A stretch of DNA of 34,813 nucleotides from Euzebyales bacterium (GCA_035461305.1 DATHVN010000037.1:1-34813); one strand, 5' to 3'. Positions 25,246 through 34,813 are shown, counted from the first letter of the stretch. The notes: generated by a model not told the origin, from the letters alone. Numbers and translations are program-made.

Positions 25246-26468
25246 GGGACCCCGTGGAGACCCACGACACCGGCCACACCGAGACGGTCTGGCTGACACC
25301 GCGCCGCCTGGCCAACCTGGTCCTCGTCCTGGTCATCGCATTCGCGACACTGACCGTCATCCGGGCACTGCGGACGGTGCTGGTCATGGTCGCGGTGTCG
25401 CTGTTCCTGTCCTTCGCGATGGAACCGGCCGTCCAGTGGCTGTCGCGGCGCGGGATGCGCCGCGTGTTCGCCACCTCCGTCGTGTTCGTGTTCGGCCTTC
25501 TCACCCTCGTCGGGACGTTCGCGCTGATGCTGCCGCTGTTCATCACCCAGCTGACGGAACTGGCGGCCAACGTGCCCGACATGCTCAACCGGATCGACGC
25601 CGACCTCGTGTCACGCCTGCCGCTGGGCATCGACCTGAACGCCAGCCCTGACCTGCGACGCGAGCTGCTGGCCTTCGGCGACGGCCTGACCACGCAGTTC
25701 CGCAACGTGCTGCTCGGTGCCGCCAGCGAGGTCGTCAGCCTCGGGCGCACGGCGGTCGGGCTGCTGTTCCAGCTGGCCACGATCGGCCTGCTCACCTTCT
25801 ACCTTGTCGCCGACGGGCCACGCTTTCGGCGCGCGCTTGCGGTGCCGCTGCCCCCCGACCGCCAGCGCGAGATGTTCGCGATCTGGGAGATCGCGGTCGC
25901 CAAGACCGGCGGCTACATCTACTCGCGCATCCTCCTGGCGGTCGCCGCGGCTGTCGTGCACGCCACCTTCTTCTTCGTGATCGACCTGCCCAGCCCGATC
26001 CCGTTGGCGGTGTGGATCGGCGTGACCAGCGCATTCGTGCCGGTGATCGGCACCTACCTCGGTGCGCTCGCCGCGGTCCTCGTTGCGTTCGTCAATGACC
26101 CGATCGACGCCCTGTTCGTGGCGGTCTTCGCGGTCGCCTACCAGCAGATCGAGAACTACGTCGTCGCGCCGCGGATCCAGAGCACCACGATGAACGTCCA
26201 CCCCGCGATTGCCTTTCTCTCCGTCGTCATCGGTGGCACCCTGCTCGGTGCGGTCGGCGCCCTGCTCGCGCTGCCAGCGACGGCCGTCATCCAGGCGCTG
26301 CTGTCGACGTACGTCCGGCGCCACGAGCTCATCGACGAGCTGCGCGACGTGCCGCTCCCGTCGGACCTCGAGCCCGACCCGTGGGCACCCGACGACTCCA
26401 TGCACCCCGGTCACGGGCATGCGGGCCGGAGGCCGGGGGGCACGAGCGACGAGGAGGTCGTGGCATGA
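25242..26468 (+). CDS. AI-2E (PerM/YdiK/TqsA) family membrane protein
   Basis: A 408-residue membrane protein with about seven hydrophobic segments: two or three at the N-terminus (LANLVLVLVIAFATLTVI and following), a soluble part around residues 100–150, then four or five. Family features are LATIGLLTFYLVADGPRFRR and, near the C-terminus, QQIENYVVAPRIQSTTMNVH and GGTLLGAVGALLALPATAVI. Characterised members export autoinducer-2 or act as sodium/proton antiporters; most are uncharacterised, so no transport substrate is claimed. The hydrophilic tail of about 45 residues is rich in Pro, Asp and His. Start ATG overlaps the preceding stop (ATGA) and the stop overlaps the next start (ATGA). Confidence 0.9.
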   Translation: MRDPVETHDTGHTETVWLTPRRLANLVLVLVIAFATLTVIRALRTVLVMVAVSLFLSFAMEPAVQWLSRRGMRRVFATSVVFVFGLLTLVGTFALMLPLFITQLTELAANVPDMLNRIDADLVSRLPLGIDLNASPDLRRELLAFGDGLTTQFRNVLLGAASEVVSLGRTAVGLLFQLATIGLLTFYLVADGPRFRRALAVPLPPDRQREMFAIWEIAVAKTGGYIYSRILLAVAAAVVHATFFFVIDLPSPIPLAVWIGVTSAFVPVIGTYLGALAAVLVAFVNDPIDALFVAVFAVAYQQIENYVVAPRIQSTTMNVHPAIAFLSVVIGGTLLGAVGALLALPATAVIQALLSTYVRRHELIDELRDVPLPSDLEPDPWAPDDSMHPGHGHAGRRPGGTSDEEVVA

Positions 26469-27412
26469 CCGACGACGTCGAGGAGCTGCCCGGAGGGATC
26501 CTGCAGCTCGACACCTGGACGGCCGGCGTGTCGAAGGTGACCGCGGGCTTCCTGATCCAGGCGCCCCGGCCGGCCCTGATCGAGTGTGGACCGTCGCTCA
26601 CCGTCGACCGCGTGATCGACACGCTCGCCCGGGTGGGTCTGGATCCCGACGACCTCGCACACCTGGTCGTGAGCCACATCCACCTCGACCACGCCGGCGG
26701 CGCCGGCGACGTCGCGCACGCGTTCGACTCAGCCACGATCGTCGTCAGCAGCATCGGTGCTCCACACCTCGTCGACCCGAGCCGCCTCAACACCAGCTCC
26801 CGACGGGTCTACGGCGACCTGATGGACGTCGTGTACGGCGAGTGCACACCGATCGCAGCCGACCGCATCGTGGGGATCGGTGAGCGCTCGCAGCTCGATC
26901 TCGGCGGTGGGCGCGTGCTCGACCTGTTCGCGACACCGGGACACGCCAAGCACCACATCAGCGCCCTGGACAGTGACACGGGGGCGCTGTTCGTCGGTGA
27001 CTCCGTCGGTGTCAGGACGCCCGACACCGGTCCGCTGCGGCCAGCCACGCCACCACCGGACTTCGACCTCGAGCAGGCGCAGGCGACGTTGCAGCGGTAC
27101 CGGGACCTCGACCCGCAGCGCGTCTACCTCGCCCACTACGGGGCGATCGATCCTCCCCAGGACAGCCTCGCCGACGCCAGCGAGCGGCTGGCCGCCTGGG
27201 CGGCGGTCGCACGTGACGCGGTGGCCGAGCACGACGAGCTCGACCACGTCGCCGACACGCTGGCGAGGCGGTTCGCCGCCGACATCGTCCTGCCTCGCGA
27301 CGACCGGGAGGCAGAGCAGCGGGTGAAGCTCCTGGGAGGGTTCCGCTTGAACGCGATGGGGCTGCTGCGCTACTGGCGCACGCGCTTCGAGGCCGAGTCC
27401 GCCACGGAGTGA
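26465..27412 (+). CDS. Metallo-beta-lactamase-fold hydrolase
   Basis: A 315-residue protein with the zinc-binding motif SHIHLDHAGG (His71, His73, Asp75, His76), TPGHAKHH (third-site His), FVGDSVGVR (bridging Asp) and LAHYGAID (last His). The C-terminal 90 residues are helical. Members with this pattern include glyoxalase II-like, lactonase-like and phosphodiesterase-like enzymes; the substrate is not inferred. Start: ATG at 26465, overlapping the previous stop. The last 43 bp overlap the 3' end of the convergent TPR gene, so both stops lie inside the other gene. Confidence 0.9.
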   Translation: MTDDVEELPGGILQLDTWTAGVSKVTAGFLIQAPRPALIECGPSLTVDRVIDTLARVGLDPDDLAHLVVSHIHLDHAGGAGDVAHAFDSATIVVSSIGAPHLVDPSRLNTSSRRVYGDLMDVVYGECTPIAADRIVGIGERSQLDLGGGRVLDLFATPGHAKHHISALDSDTGALFVGDSVGVRTPDTGPLRPATPPPDFDLEQAQATLQRYRDLDPQRVYLAHYGAIDPPQDSLADASERLAAWAAVARDAVAEHDELDHVADTLARRFAADIVLPRDDREAEQRVKLLGGFRLNAMGLLRYWRTRFEAESATE

Positions 27413-28080
27413 CCGTCATCGACGTCCGCCGCCGCCAGGCGCTCGGACACGTCGAGGAACTCCGGATCCACCGTAGCGATGGCCTGCAGGTAGCTCGTCG
27501 CGGCGTCGGGATCACCGCGCTGCTCCTCCAGGTCGGCCGCGAGGTACCACAGCCGCAGGTGGTAGGGCTCGACCCTCCGGGGCTCCAGATCGATGCGGTG
27601 CAGCGCGGCCAGCGCCGCATCGGGGTCCCCGCCGTCGGCACGGGCACCAGCGACGACCAGCAGCCCCTCGGCGACGCGGTCGGGGGACACGTCTGCGGCG
27701 ATCATCTCGTCGACGAGGTCCTCGGCCTTCTCCGGCTGGCCGTTCGCCCGCGCGCAGTCCGCGAGCAGGTGGTTCTGGTCCTGACGGTCCGACATGCGCC
27801 GATAGGCCGCCAGCTCGCGGGCGGCCTCCTTGAACTGCCCATCGAGGTACAGCGCGATGCCGAGCGACTCCCGCACGACCGTACTGCGCGACGCCCGACC
27901 CTTCGCGTCGGTCAACACGCTGATCGCGCGGGTCAGGTCGCCGTCGGCCAGCGCCTCGCTGGCCTCGGTGAATGCGACCGCGACCTTGTCGAGCTGGGCG
28001 CCACTGGCGGCCTTCAGATCACGATAGACAGGAGGCGCCAGACCCGGCCGCGTCCGTTCGGGCTGTCTGGGTGGGGGCAT
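27370..28080 (-). CDS. Tetratricopeptide-repeat-like protein downstream of the rRNA operon
   Basis: A 236-residue soluble protein made of about five helical TPR-type units (AFTEASEALADGDLTRAISV, VRESLGIALYLDGQFKEAAR, LADCARANGQPEKAEDLVDE, then two more) with a basic N-terminus and an acidic segment near the end. No catalytic motif is seen; a scaffolding role is the family-level expectation. Start: ATG at 28080 with GAGGTGAT 6 nt upstream, a clear Shine-Dalgarno. It lies 75 bp beyond the rRNA operon terminator on the same strand and overlaps the convergent MBL gene by 43 bp. A weak TTCCGA-16-TATGTG pair in the gap could be its promoter. Confidence 0.85.
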   Translation of the reverse strand: MPPPRQPERTRPGLAPPVYRDLKAASGAQLDKVAVAFTEASEALADGDLTRAISVLTDAKGRASRSTVVRESLGIALYLDGQFKEAARELAAYRRMSDRQDQNHLLADCARANGQPEKAEDLVDEMIAADVSPDRVAEGLLVVAGARADGGDPDAALAALHRIDLEPRRVEPYHLRLWYLAADLEEQRGDPDAATSYLQAIATVDPEFLDVSERLAAADVDDGHSVADSASKRVRQ

Positions 28081-28155
28081 GCTGCATCACCTCGTGGCAT
28101 GCGCTGATGTGCTGTCGTAAGGGCCACATACGACGGGCGCACGACGTCGGAACGC

Positions 28156-28186
28156 GCAACGCCGCCCGACGATCGGGCGGCGTTGC
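28156..28186 (-). terminator. rRNA operon terminator
   Basis: A 14-bp perfect stem (GCAACGCCGCCCGA pairing with TCGGGCGGCGTTGC) with a 3-nt loop lies 14 bp beyond the 5S gene. It has no long U tract but is the strongest simple hairpin in this part and in the expected place. Confidence 0.8.
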
Positions 28187-28199
28187 AATGGTACGAATT

Positions 28200-28317
28200 G
28201 GTCCGCAGCGACCTACTCTCCCACACAGTTGCCCGTGCAGTACCATCGGCGCTGGAGGGCTTAACTTCCGGGTTCGGAATGGATCCGGGTGTACCCCCTC
28301 CGCTGTGACCGCGGACC
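28200..28317 (-). rRNA. rrf: 5S ribosomal RNA
   Basis: About 118 nt. The ends pair (GGTCCGC with GCGGACC). Conserved internal 5S segments on the minus strand are CCATTCCGAACCCGGAAGTT, AAGCCCTCCAGCGCCGATGG and TGGGAGAGTAGGTCGCTGC. It is the last gene of the operon, 111 nt after the 23S. Ends are approximate to a few bases. Confidence 0.97.
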
Positions 28318-28397
28318 AGATCTCTATGCACTTCGTGTTCACGCAGCCGGTCCCACGCTGCCTCGTGGGCCCAGGCTCCGTGACCGTCCCGGCCTCG

Positions 28398-28422
28398 GAA
28401 CTTCATAGCGAGCGCGAGCATC
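28398..28422 (-). other. 3' arm of the pre-23S processing stem
   Basis: This 25-nt segment is perfectly complementary to 32210–32234, which lies just before the 23S 5' end. Such long flanking stems are cut by RNase III to release pre-23S rRNA. The stem therefore encloses the whole 23S gene including the intron. Confidence 0.85.
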
Positions 28423-28557
28423 TTGAGTGGCAAGTCCTCGGCCTATTAGTACCGGTCAGCTGAAGCCATTGCTGGCCTTACACGTCCGGCCTATCAACCC
28501 TGTGTTCTACAGGGGGCCTTACCTGATTGATCAGTGGGAGACCTCATCTCGAAGCAT

Positions 28558-28588
<31 letters not shown>

Positions 28589-28647
28589 ATTTCCGTACGT
28601 AGCCAACCGGCCATGCCCTTGGCAGGACAACCGGCACACTAGAGGTA

Positions 28648-28679
<32 letters not shown>

Positions 28680-28705
28680 CCCTTCTCAAGTCTCCTGCGC
28701 GCGCA

Positions 28706-28738
<33 letters not shown>

Positions 28739-28754
28739 AAACCCAGCTCGCGTA

Positions 28755-28789
<35 letters not shown>

Positions 28790-28797
28790 GTACTCCC

Positions 28798-28833
<36 letters not shown>

Positions 28834-29345
28834 TCCTTCCCGTCGATATGGACTCTTGGGGAAGATAAGCCTGTTATCCCCGGGGTACCTTTTAGCCGTT
28901 GAACGACGGCGCACCCACTTGCCACCGTCGGTTCACTAGGTCCTGCTTTCGCATCTGCTCGACCTGTCAGTCTCGCAGTTAAGCTCCCTTGTACCCTTAC
29001 ACTCTATGGCTGATTGCCAACCAGCCTGAGGGAACCTTTGAGCGCCTCCGTTACCTTTTAGGAGGCAACCGCCCCAGTTAAACTGCCCGTCAGACGCTGT
29101 CCCTGATCCGGATAACGGACCGAGGTTAGAAACCCAGTAGTACCAGGGTGGTATTCCAAGGGCGACTCCACCCGGACTGGCGTCCGGGCTTCGAAGTCTC
29201 CCACCTATCCTACACAAGCACTACCAGATCCCAACATCAAACTGCAGTAAAGGTCCCGGGGTCTTTCCGTCCTGCTGCGCGTAATGAGCATCTTTACTCA
29301 TATTGCAATTTCGCCGAGTCCCTGGTCGAGACAGCGCCCAAGTCG

Positions 29346-29392
<47 letters not shown>

Positions 29393-30108
29393 CTAGTCAT
29401 CTCCATGTCGCCATGAAGCTAGGACCATATCTTCAACTCGTTGTCGGACGAGTTGGTTGGCGTATGGCCTCTGAGGATTCCAGGGAAACGAGACCGCTGT
29501 CGCCGATTCATCTGCTCCGTCAGAGCAGCGATTCGACTGAGACCGTCGATCGTCAGATGCGCTGCGTCCTGCATCTGCAGAACCACGCTGAATCTGTCGA
29601 AGTCCGATCGCTTTCCGGCGACCAGTGGGTGCTCTTCGAAGAACGGCTCGATGACATCGATCAGCTCACGTCGGCGCTTCACAAAGAAGCGTCACATCCG
29701 TGTCCGATGATCGTCATCGCGACGGTATCAGGATCAGTCGTCCGACGCCGAAGTGCTCCACGAGGAGCTCCAGCGGCCGACAGTGATGGCTCAGCCTGTG
29801 TCACCGAACACTCATGCTGGACCTGCCAGCCGAGTCGGCACACGGCGTTGCGCACCACGCTGATCGAGAACGGCCTTCGCCGTCGACGAAGCCGACGACC
29901 CACTGCTCGAGTCCTGGTCTTTCCTGCTGATTGTCCGCACCACGCGGGTTGTCACTTGCCATGTCGCACGGATTGTGCCTGACGGCACGTCACGTGTCGA
30001 TCGACATGACCGAGTACCTGTGGATACACGGAGTTTCCAGCATATAGCCAACTGCACTCGCCACCTCACGGTGACGAGGGGCAGACTCTGCTGCACACAG
30101 AGTGGTCT
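29393..30108 (-). mobile_element. Group I intron in 23S rRNA, insertion after U1931 (E. coli numbering)
   Basis: Joining CCTAAGGT (ending 30109) to AGCGAAATTCC (from 29392) restores the universal 23S sequence. The 716-nt insert folds as a group I ribozyme. P1: GGTAGAC across the splice site with GTCTGCC (30080–30086), giving the required U·G at the splice site. P3: GTTGGC (30047–30052) with GCCAAC (29456–29461). P4: TGCTG with CAGCA (29925–29929). P5: TCCG with CGGA. P7: GGCCATA (29463–29469) with TATGGTC (29423–29429). P8: CAACTCG with CGAGTTG. P9: CATG-GCGA-CATG with a GNRA loop. The intron ends in G. The site is one used by rRNA introns in other bacteria, cyanobacteria and plastids. The core appears intact, so self-splicing is expected. 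Confidence 0.93.
29419..29962 (-). pseudogene. Degenerate LAGLIDADG homing endonuclease gene inside the intron
   Basis: ATG at 29962 opens MASDNPRGADNQQERPGLEQ followed by WVVGFVDGEG, a LAGLIDADG motif. The family continuation is found in other frames: FSISVVRNAVCRLGWQVQHE after a 1-nt loss near 29872; LELLVEHFGVGRLILIP after a 1-nt gain near 29775; then DDDHRTRM after a shift near 29720; an in-frame TGA at 29692–29694; and finally RFFVKRRRELIDVIEPFFEE, HPLVAGKRSDFDRF and HLTIDGLSRIAALTEQMNRR to the TAG at 29419. Reassembled, it would be about 180 residues with one motif, like homodimeric intron endonucleases. The 544-nt length is not a multiple of three, agreeing with the net frameshift. The reading frames overlap P4–P8 of the ribozyme. 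Confidence 0.88.
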
Positions 30109-31006
30109 ACCTTAGGACGGTTATAGTTACCGCCGCCGTTTACTGGCGCTTAGTTTCGGGGCTTCGCCGAAAGGCTAACCCCTCCACGTAACGTTCCAGC
30201 ACCGGGCAGGCGTCAGTGCATATACCTCGTCTTTCGACTTCGCATGCACCTGTGTTTTTAGTAAACAGTCGCTTGGGCCTGGTCACTGCGGCCCCCTGCG
30301 GCTTCGGACGCGAAGTCCTACACCGCGAAGGGCACCCCTTCTCCCGAAGTTACGGGGCCAATTTGCCGAGTTCCTTAACCAGGGTTCGCTCGATCGCCTC
30401 GGTATTCTCTACCTGTCCACCTGAGTCGGTTTGGGGTACGGGCGGCTCCAATCCTCGCTAGAGGCTTTTCTAGGCAGCATGGGATTTGGCACTTCCACTA
30501 TCCGTGTCGGTGTCGTATCTCAGTCTCGTGTGGCCCGGATTTACCTGGTCCACGACCTACATACTTACCCCCGGGCTACCATCGCCGGGGATGCCATACC
30601 CTTCTGCGTCACCCCATCGCTGACCTACTACCAGCCGGGTCGGTAGCCCCCGAAGGGGTTTCCTTAGCAGACTGGGCTCGGTCTTTGGCGGCTTGGAACC
30701 GGTACAGGAATATCAACCTGTTATCCATCGACTACGCCTCTCGGCCTCGCCTTAGGTCCCGACTTACCCTGGGCGGATGAACCTTCCCCAGGAACCCTTG
30801 GACATTCGGCGGAGGGGGTCCTCCCCCCTCTTTCGCTACTCATGCCGGCATTCTCACTTCACACGCGTCCACGGCTGGGTCACCCCGCCGCTTCGCTCGC
30901 GCATCAACGCTCCCCTACCCCTCGTGCCCGCTTTCGCGTCTGTGGCACGAAGCCGTAGCTTCGGTACATGGCTTAGCCCCGTTACATTATCGGCGCGGGA
31001 CTTCTT

Positions 31007-31064
<58 letters not shown>

Positions 31065-32204
31065 TTGTCTGGGACGTCCCACATCCTTTGCCACTTAGCC
31101 ATGATTTAGGGACCTTAGCTGACGATCTGGGCTGTTTCCCTCTCGACCATGGAGCTTATCCCCCACAGTCTCACTGCCGTGCTGTGACGTATCGGCATTC
31201 GGAGTTTGTCTGAAGTTAGTAAGCTTGTAGGCCCCTGCGTCCAAACAGTGCTCTACCTCCGATACGGAACGCACAACGCTGCACCTAAATGCATTTCGGG
31301 GAGAACCAGCTATCACGAAGTTTGATTGGCCTTTCACCCCTATCCACAGGTCATCCCCCCAGTTTTCAACCTAGGTGGGTTCGGCCCTCCACACGGTCTT
31401 ACCCGTGCTTCAGCCTGCCCATGGATAGATCACTTCGCTTCGGGTCTAGGACCAGCAACTCGACGCCCAGTTAAGACTCGCTTTCGCTGCGGCTACCCGT
31501 CATTCGGTTAACCTTGCTACTGATCGCTAACTCGCCGGCTCATTCTTCAAAAGGCACGCTGTCACCCGGCCCGAAGGCCGAGCTCCAACTGTTTGTAGGC
31601 ACGCGGTTTCAGGTACTGTTTCACTCCCCTCCCGGGGTACTTTTCATCTTTCCCTCACGGTACTTGTCCGCTATCGGTCGCTGGAGAGTGTTTAGCCTTA
31701 TGGGGTGGTCCCCACGGATTCGTACGGACTTTCACGGGTTCCGCACTACTCGGGAGCACTGACGGGAGGTTCGACGGATTTCGCCTACAGGACTTTTACC
31801 TTCTGTGGATCACCTTTCCAGATGATTCGGCTATCCGCGAGCTTTGTAACTCCCTGGAAGATCAGCAGCTCTTCCAGTCAGGTCCCACGACACCCCAATG
31901 GCAACGCCTGCTGGCTATTACACCATTGAGGTTTAGGCTCTACCCCGTTCGCTCGCCACTACTGGGGGCATCACTGTTGTTTTCTCTTCCTCAGGGTACT
32001 TAGATGTTTCAATTCCCCTGGTTCCCCCTACCACCGTATGTGTTCGGGTGGCAGTGACACGGCATGACCCGTGCCAGGTTTTCCTATTCGGACATCCTCG
32101 GATCTGTGCTTGCTTGGCAGCTCCCCGAGGCTTATCGCAGCCTGCAACGTCCTTCATCGGCTTCCAGCGCCTAGACATCCACCGGGTGCCCTTTGCAACT
32201 TGCC

Positions 32205-34092
<1,888 letters not shown>

Positions 34093-34288
34093 AACCACCA
34101 GAAAGCTCAAACAGCTCACCAACGAAGCTAGTTACAACTTCGTTCAGAATTCGACCTTTGATTGCCCGCTCCACACGGCGCTTCCACGCCGCGGGCGACA
34201 GGGAGAAGGTGCACTCCCCGCCGAGGCATCACGAACACTCTACCCGGATTATCAAACAACGAGCCGACCGCGTCCTGCCGGCCGGCAA
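34093..34288 (-). promoter_or_regulatory. rRNA operon leader with two hairpins
   Basis: Between the probable transcription start and 16S, this leader contains an AACGAAG/CTTCGTT hairpin (34121–34144) and a nested hairpin GCCCGC/GCGGGC (34164–34196) with inner GGCG/CGCC. These may take part in antitermination or 16S processing. A GATAAT/TAGAGT stretch around 34234–34254 could be a second, weaker promoter. Confidence 0.4.
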
Positions 34289-34295
34289 GAAGAGA

Positions 34296-34324
34296 AAACT
34301 ACGCCGAATGCCGCCTGTCGTCAA
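34296..34324 (-). promoter_or_regulatory. rRNA operon promoter
   Basis: On the minus strand TTGACG (34319–34324), a 17-nt spacer and TAGTTT (34296–34301) form a near-consensus housekeeping promoter about 200 nt upstream of 16S, pointing into the operon. Confidence 0.7.
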
Positions 34325-34346
34325 CCCCGCTCAGGGCCGCTCCGGA

Positions 34347-34366
34347 CGGGACCAGGCTGGGTCCCG
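34347..34366 (-). terminator. Hairpin after the acidic-protein gene
   Basis: CGGGACC and GGTCCCG form a 7-bp stem with a 6-nt loop, 7 bp beyond the stop codon at 34374 and before the rRNA promoter. There is no U tract. It probably insulates the rRNA operon from the upstream gene. Confidence 0.5.
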
Positions 34367-34373
34367 CGACGAC

Positions 34374-34607
34374 CTACTCGTCGTCGTCTTCCTCCCAGTC
34401 GTCGCCATCCTCCCAGTCGTCGTCCTCCTCCTCCCAGTCCTCGTCATCATCCTCATCCCAGTCGTCGTCCTCTTCCTCCTCCTCTTCCTCCCAGTCGTCA
34501 CTACCCTCGTCCCACTCTTCCCCGTCCTCCGGCTCGTCGAAGCGCCCCTCGAAGCCAAGAAGCTCCAGATCCTCGCCGAACGCCGGCACAGCCATCACAT
34601 CCGCCAT
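34374..34607 (-). CDS. Extremely acidic, tryptophan-spaced small protein of unknown function
   Basis: A 77-residue protein. The N-terminal 25 residues are ordinary (MADVMAVPAFGEDLELLGFE); the rest is almost wholly Asp and Glu, broken by Trp at 32, 39, 50, 58, 65 and 71. By my count 48 of 77 residues are acidic, with one Arg and no Lys or His. No known domain is recognised. Start: ATG at 34607 with AGGAGA 7 nt upstream; the frame is open to 34697 but the promoter -10 lies there. The DNA of the acidic part is a run of near-repeated triplets. It has its own TTGACA promoter and a hairpin after the stop, and lies directly upstream of the rRNA operon. Good gene signals support expression; the function is unknown. 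Confidence 0.75.
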   Translation of the reverse strand: MADVMAVPAFGEDLELLGFEGRFDEPEDGEEWDEGSDDWEEEEEEEDDDWDEDDDEDWEEEDDDWEDGDDWEEDDDE

Positions 34608-34688
34608 TCCAGATTCTCCTGTGAGACGTGAGCGGGTTTCGCAGGGCCGAAATTGCACAAAAGCCCTGTTCCCAGGCGGGTACGCGGC

Positions 34689-34716
34689 AAAGTACACAGG
34701 GGGATAGGGCTGTCAA
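34689..34716 (-). promoter_or_regulatory. Strong promoter of the acidic-protein gene
   Basis: TTGACA (34711–34716), a 16-nt spacer and TACTTT (34689–34694) on the minus strand. The transcript would start near 34682, giving a leader of about 74 nt with a CAGGGC/GCCCTG pairing before the Shine-Dalgarno. Confidence 0.7.
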
Positions 34717-34760
34717 GGGGGAGAAGATAGGAGATTGGAGGTAGGAGAGAGGAGGTAGGA
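34715..34760. repeat. Polypurine tract with GGAGGTAGGA direct repeat
   Basis: On the plus strand 46 bases are purine except for five T. GGAGGTAGGA occurs at 34737–34746 and 34751–34760 (14-bp period). It abuts the -35 box of the acidic-protein promoter. Confidence 0.7.
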
Positions 34761-34813
34761 CGGCCCACGAATCTCACAGGCGCGGCGCGGTGCCCGCGGC
34801 TGAGACTCCTATG

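Noticed and set aside
24201-26468. A 755-codon open frame on the plus strand
   Set aside because: Its first third lies out of frame over the alpha/beta hydrolase gene and is Arg-rich, typical of a shadow in high-GC DNA. Only the part from 25242 (AI-2E protein) is real.
29812-30096. 94-codon minus-strand frame at the start of the intron
   Set aside because: It covers the ribozyme P3–P5 region; the LAGLIDADG motif is in a different frame, and this product has no family resemblance.
29393-30108. Reading the 23S insert as a non-splicing intervening sequence
   Set aside because: Intervening sequences are usually simple stem-loops in variable helices, whereas this insert lies in a universally conserved segment and shows group I pairings plus endonuclease remains.
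34811-34813. ATG at the right edge as a gene start
   Set aside because: A single codon with no further sequence cannot be supported.

Overview
The window looks like a chromosome segment from a high-GC actinobacterium. The gene order tlyA–nadK–recN–pyrG–Nudix–xerD–scpA–scpB–rluB–cmk–der is the one known from Mycobacterium tuberculosis (about Rv1691 to Rv1713, recalled from memory). The complete 16S gene has actinobacterial features and a slightly divergent body. A deep lineage such as Nitriliruptoria/Euzebyales is my best guess, not a demonstrated placement. Some starts look leaderless, with TANNNT boxes 6–9 nt upstream.

Layout. 1–3.9 kb (minus): a truncated ABC exporter, an ECF42-type sigma factor with its DGPF/YCII partner gene and a matching candidate promoter, and an Rrf2-type Fe-S regulator divergent from a TauE/SafE permease. 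4.0–6.8 kb: the permease, a UbiA prenyltransferase of the homogentisate type, and a sugar-nucleotide pyrophosphorylase. 6.9–14.1 kb (minus): a housekeeping operon scpA-scpB-rluB-aroH-tyrA-aroA-cmk-der, largely joined by 4-nt or 14-nt overlaps; it combines chromosome condensation, 23S pseudouridylation, Phe/Tyr and shikimate synthesis, CMP kinase and a ribosome GTPase. 14.2–24.2 kb (minus): pyrimidine-nucleoside phosphorylase, a DksA-like protein, XerD, Nudix, PyrG, RecN, NAD kinase, TlyA, a 54-aa protein, a phasin-like protein and a TPR protein. 24.3–27.4 kb (plus): an alpha/beta hydrolase, an AI-2E-type permease and a metallo-beta-lactamase-fold hydrolase joined by ATGA overlaps, meeting a minus-strand TPR gene tail to tail.

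28.2–34.1 kb is a complete rRNA operon on the minus strand (16S–23S–5S, no tRNA seen in the spacers). Its 23S gene is split by a 716-nt group I intron inserted after the position equivalent to E. coli U1931. The intron keeps foldable P1, P3, P4, P5, P7, P8 and P9 pairings, but the LAGLIDADG homing endonuclease gene inside it is broken by about three frameshifts and one stop. This is the most notable object in the window. Upstream of the rRNA operon, with its own strong promoter, is a small gene for an extremely acidic, tryptophan-spaced 77-residue protein of unknown function.

No CRISPR array, insertion sequence, prophage or tRNA was recognised. The last 53 bases (34761–34813) hold nothing I can identify.
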